The notes below the pieces were generated by a model, which saw only the letters and a list, made by a program, of their open reading frames with translations, searched no databases and was not told where the DNA came from. 7,176 nucleotides of DNA from Candidatus Omnitrophota bacterium (lineage in GTDB: Bacteria > Omnitrophota > Gorgyraeia > B26-G9): NCBI GenBank assembly GCA_003645745.1, contig QNCH01000083.1, forward strand, positions 1 to 7,176. Reading direction: 5' to 3'. A program made the position numbers and the translations under genes. This document shows positions 5,344-7,176 of the stretch, piece by piece (within the stretch, counting starts at the first letter, position 1; every line of letters begins with the position of its first letter).

Positions 5344-5802
5344 TTAATCCGCAACCCATTCCACATGGCCGTCAGCACAAAGTTTATTCTTGCCTCCAGC
5401 ATGGTTTTCACCATCGGCATCATTATCTTCTACTATAACAAAATCAGATTTTGGATGATTACTACCCGGTTTTGTATAGGTATAATCTCCTGCTTCCGGA
5501 TTTGCCGGAGCAACTCCACCCGCGCTGGGGCATTTAAAAAGGTTAAGATTGTCAACATAGCCGTCTTCAGGATTAACATTATCATAAAGAGCATCTAAAT
5601 CCTCTGGAAAATCATCATTATGGTCAATTCTATACATTGAAATTGCTAAGCCTATCTGTTTTAAATTATTCATACAGCTTGTTCTTCTGCCGCGTTCCCG
5701 CGCTTTGCCTAACGCAGGCACAAGCATACCAGCTAAAAGAGCAATAATCGCCATTACTACCAACAATTCAACTAATGTAAATGCTTTTCTATTTTTCAAC
5801 AT
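5344..5802 (-). CDS. Prepilin-like secreted protein (type II/IV pseudopilin family) with H-X9-DG motif
   Basis: A 152-residue protein with a type III (prepilin) signal: short basic leader MLKNRKA, then FTLVELLVV and a hydrophobic helix to about residue 31. Prepilin peptidase would cut after Ala7 (Ala rather than the usual Gly at -1), placing Glu12 at mature position 5. CMNNLKQIGLAISMY (43-57) is the usual sequence after the helix in this family. The C-terminus has His134, nine residues, then Asp144-Gly145 followed by HVEW. This H-X9-DG motif is frequent in planctomycete, verrucomicrobial, lentisphaeral and omnitrophic prepilin-like proteins. The middle part is acidic. AGGAGG five bases before ATG 5802 suggests strong expression. 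It stands alone among housekeeping genes, with no secretion or pilus genes in view. Its exact role is unknown: a pseudopilin of a type II-like system or a surface fibre subunit. Confidence 0.88.
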   Translation of the reverse strand: MLKNRKAFTLVELLVVMAIIALLAGMLVPALGKARERGRRTSCMNNLKQIGLAISMYRIDHNDDFPEDLDALYDNVNPEDGYVDNLNLFKCPSAGGVAPANPEAGDYTYTKPGSNHPKSDFVIVEDNDADGENHAGGKNKLCADGHVEWVAD

Positions 5803-5852
5803 ACTTCCCTCCTTAGTTAGGTAGGTTTATAATTTCATAAGAATATTCTTTT

Positions 5853-6521
5853 TCATTCTTCTATGTTATTTAAATTGTAGCACAAATGCTCTATTCTGTC
5901 AAGAATAATGGAGGCAAGCTGTATTTTTTTAATTTGTTCAAATTTCTCAACTCTGTTTTCACTAATCAGCGCAGCAGATAATTTTCCATTGCCAAAAGGA
6001 AAATTATGCTCAGATAGCTGATTAGCAACAATTAAATCCAATTTTTTTTGTTCTAATTTTAAACGCGCGTTTTCAATTAACCGATTAGTCTCTAATGCAA
6101 AACCCACTAAAATTTTATCCGCTTTTTTACTGCCTAACTCTTTCAGGATATCAGGATTCTTAACCAACTTTAAGGCAGGGGCACCTTGAGATTTTTTTAT
6201 TTTATTTTTCAACTTGCGTACGGGGCGAAAATCTCCCACTGCGCTCGAAAAAATAATCCAATTTGCCCACAAAAAATATTTGTCAACTTTTTCTTTTAAA
6301 TCCAAAGCGCTTTCAAAATATACAATTTTTACATTTTTAGGAGGCAAAAGAGATGTCGGCCCGGAAAGCAAAATAACTTCATATCCGCGTTTGCAAGCAT
6401 TTTCAGCAATTAAATAACCTATCCTACCAGTAGAAGGATTAGAAATAAATCTTAGCGCGTCAATAAACTCACGTGTAGGGCCCGCAGTAATTAAAATCTT
6501 AGGGATGTGAGATTTGATCAT
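5853..6521 (-). CDS. coaB: Phosphopantothenate--cysteine ligase (stand-alone CoaB)
   Basis: Joins 4'-phosphopantothenate and cysteine, the second step of coenzyme A synthesis, using a nucleotide triphosphate (CTP in typical bacterial CoaB). It has 222 residues and matches the C-terminal half of E. coli CoaBC (Dfp). ITAGPTRE (11-18) and RFISNPSTGRIGY (24-36) form the nucleotide-binding start, with Asn28 equivalent to E. coli Asn210. SAVGDFRP (93-100) carries Asp97, equivalent to Asp279. NKIKK (106-110) holds the conserved catalytic lysine (E. coli Lys289 region). KNPDIL and GFALETN (140-146) follow. The ATG overlaps the coaC TGA as ATGA, so translation is coupled. CoaB and CoaC are usually one chain; here they are separate, with the CoaC half first as in the fused protein. 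Confidence 0.94.
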   Translation of the reverse strand: MIKSHIPKILITAGPTREFIDALRFISNPSTGRIGYLIAENACKRGYEVILLSGPTSLLPPKNVKIVYFESALDLKEKVDKYFLWANWIIFSSAVGDFRPVRKLKNKIKKSQGAPALKLVKNPDILKELGSKKADKILVGFALETNRLIENARLKLEQKKLDLIVANQLSEHNFPFGNGKLSAALISENRVEKFEQIKKIQLASIILDRIEHLCYNLNNIEE

Positions 6522-7063
6522 TTTAAAGCTTCTTCTATTTTTGCAGAAATCAAAGCAATTTCAGCCAAATGGCCAATTCCAACTTTGCCGTCAGCAAGCT
6601 GGCCAACAGAAGGCGAAATAACCTGATAACCAAACTCCTTTATCTTTTGAAGATTTATTTTCGTCGCAGGATGATTATACATATAATCATTCATTGCCGG
6701 ACATACCATAATTTTAGTTTTTGCCGCGATAATTACTCCTGTAACCAAATCATCACAAATGCCGCAAGCTAATTTTGCAATCACATTCGCAGTTGCCGGA
6801 ACAACAACAATTAAATCAGCTTGTCTGGCTAAAGCAATATGCAAAGGACGTCCATTGATAAAAGTATCCGCGAACATATCTGTAAATACAGGTTTGTATG
6901 AAAGCGTAGAAAAAGTAAGCGGCTGGATAAAATTTACCGCTTCAGGGGTCATTAAAACTCTTACAGAAAAATTTTTTTTAGTTAAAATCCGCACTAAATC
7001 ACAAGCCTTATAAGCGCTAATACTTGCTGCAACACAAACAATAACTTCTTTAACTTTTCCCAT
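6518..7063 (-). CDS. coaC: Phosphopantothenoylcysteine decarboxylase (stand-alone CoaC)
   Basis: FMN enzyme of the HFCD family that decarboxylates phosphopantothenoylcysteine to 4'-phosphopantetheine. It has 181 residues, equal to the N-terminal half of E. coli CoaBC. AASISAYKACDLVR (12-25) is the flavin-binding start. The active-site His75 lies in PLHIALA and Asn125 in CPAMNDYMY, both at the E. coli positions. PATANVIAKLACG (89-101) is the PASANT-like segment. In the substrate clamp, QLADGKVGIGHLAE (155-168) has Asp158 where E. coli has Cys158, and His where Arg usually occurs in GxGR. The start at 7063 is 23 bases after the rpoZ stop. AAGGA lies well upstream, so the ribosome binding site is weak. 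The rpoZ-coaC-coaB order matches the common rpoZ-coaBC neighbourhood. The identity is firm; the effect of the missing Cys is uncertain. Confidence 0.94.
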   Translation of the reverse strand: MGKVKEVIVCVAASISAYKACDLVRILTKKNFSVRVLMTPEAVNFIQPLTFSTLSYKPVFTDMFADTFINGRPLHIALARQADLIVVVPATANVIAKLACGICDDLVTGVIIAAKTKIMVCPAMNDYMYNHPATKINLQKIKEFGYQVISPSVGQLADGKVGIGHLAEIALISAKIEEALK

Positions 7064-7086
7064 AATTAAAAATTAATCCTTAATAT

Positions 7087-7176
7087 TTAATTATCTGATT
7101 TAAAATCAATCTTTCCTTCAGCAATCTCTCTTAAAGCAACAGACGTATATTTTTCATCTTTAAAAACTTCTATATC
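7087..7176 (-). CDS. rpoZ: RNA polymerase omega subunit, C-terminal end (5' part outside window)
   Basis: Only the last 29 residues and a TAA stop are visible, open to the window edge. They read DIEVFKDEKY, then TSVALREIAEGKI and a short acidic tail. This resembles the E. coli omega segment TVIALREIEEGLI. Omega helps assemble and stabilise RNA polymerase. Its place immediately before coaC agrees with the frequent gmk-rpoZ-coaBC order, which supports the call despite the short piece. The gap to coaC is 23 bases, consistent with one operon. Confidence 0.85.
   Translation of the reverse strand, partial: DIEVFKDEKYTSVALREIAEGKIDFKSDN

Noticed and set aside
5839..5850. 12-bp perfect palindrome AAGAATATTCTT upstream of the prepilin gene
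   Set aside because: It is AT-rich and single, has no T-run and no clear promoter beside it. It could be an operator but chance is likely in such sequence.
6214..7013. Several plus-strand frames opposite coaB and coaC
   Set aside because: They lie fully inside two firmly identified genes on the minus strand and show no recognisable protein features.
1..7176. CRISPR array, transposase, toxin-antitoxin or defence genes
   Set aside because: No regularly spaced direct repeats or recognisable proteins of these kinds were seen. Apart from the palindrome at 2127-2309 the window is core genes.

Overview
This window is one long minus-strand block of core bacterial genes. Read in the direction of transcription (high to low coordinates) the order is: the 3' end of rpoZ, coaC, coaB, a prepilin-like gene, tRNA-Cys, tRNA-Leu, tRNA-Val, thrS, infC, rpmI, rplT, pheS and the 5' part of pheT. 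No convincing protein gene lies on the plus strand. The DNA is visibly AT-rich. The prepilin has the C-terminal H-X9-DG signature common in the Planctomycetes/Verrucomicrobia/Lentisphaerae/Omnitrophota group. Together with the unusual PheT and ThrRS architectures, this suggests a member of that group, perhaps Omnitrophota. That placement is an inference, not a demonstration.

Right part (about 5850-7176): rpoZ, coaC and coaB form a tight unit. The two steps that make 4'-phosphopantetheine for coenzyme A are encoded as two separate proteins joined by an ATGA overlap, where most bacteria have one fused CoaBC. CoaC keeps His75 and Asn125 in E. coli numbering but has Asp where E. coli has the clamp Cys158.

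Middle (about 5190-5802): a small secreted, prepilin-like protein with a strong ribosome binding site is followed by a rho-independent terminator. That terminator directly abuts tRNA-Cys(GCA). tRNA-Leu(UAA), with its own likely promoter, and tRNA-Val(GAC) follow.

Left part (1-4877): this is the classical thrS-infC-rpmI-rplT-pheS-pheT translation cluster, with several notable details. ThrRS lacks the N-terminal TGS domain, and PheT lacks the inserted EMAP/OB-fold tRNA-binding domain. IF3 starts at an AUU codon behind a very strong Shine-Dalgarno sequence that contains the thrS stop codon, as expected for IF3 autoregulation. The cluster is physically split between rpmI and rplT by a 285-bp spacer. 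The spacer holds a rho-independent terminator after rpmI, a roughly 183-bp degenerate palindrome that looks like a fold-back or MITE-like element, and a good sigma70-type promoter with a short leader for rplT-pheST. This palindrome and the resulting operon split are the most unusual structures in the window.
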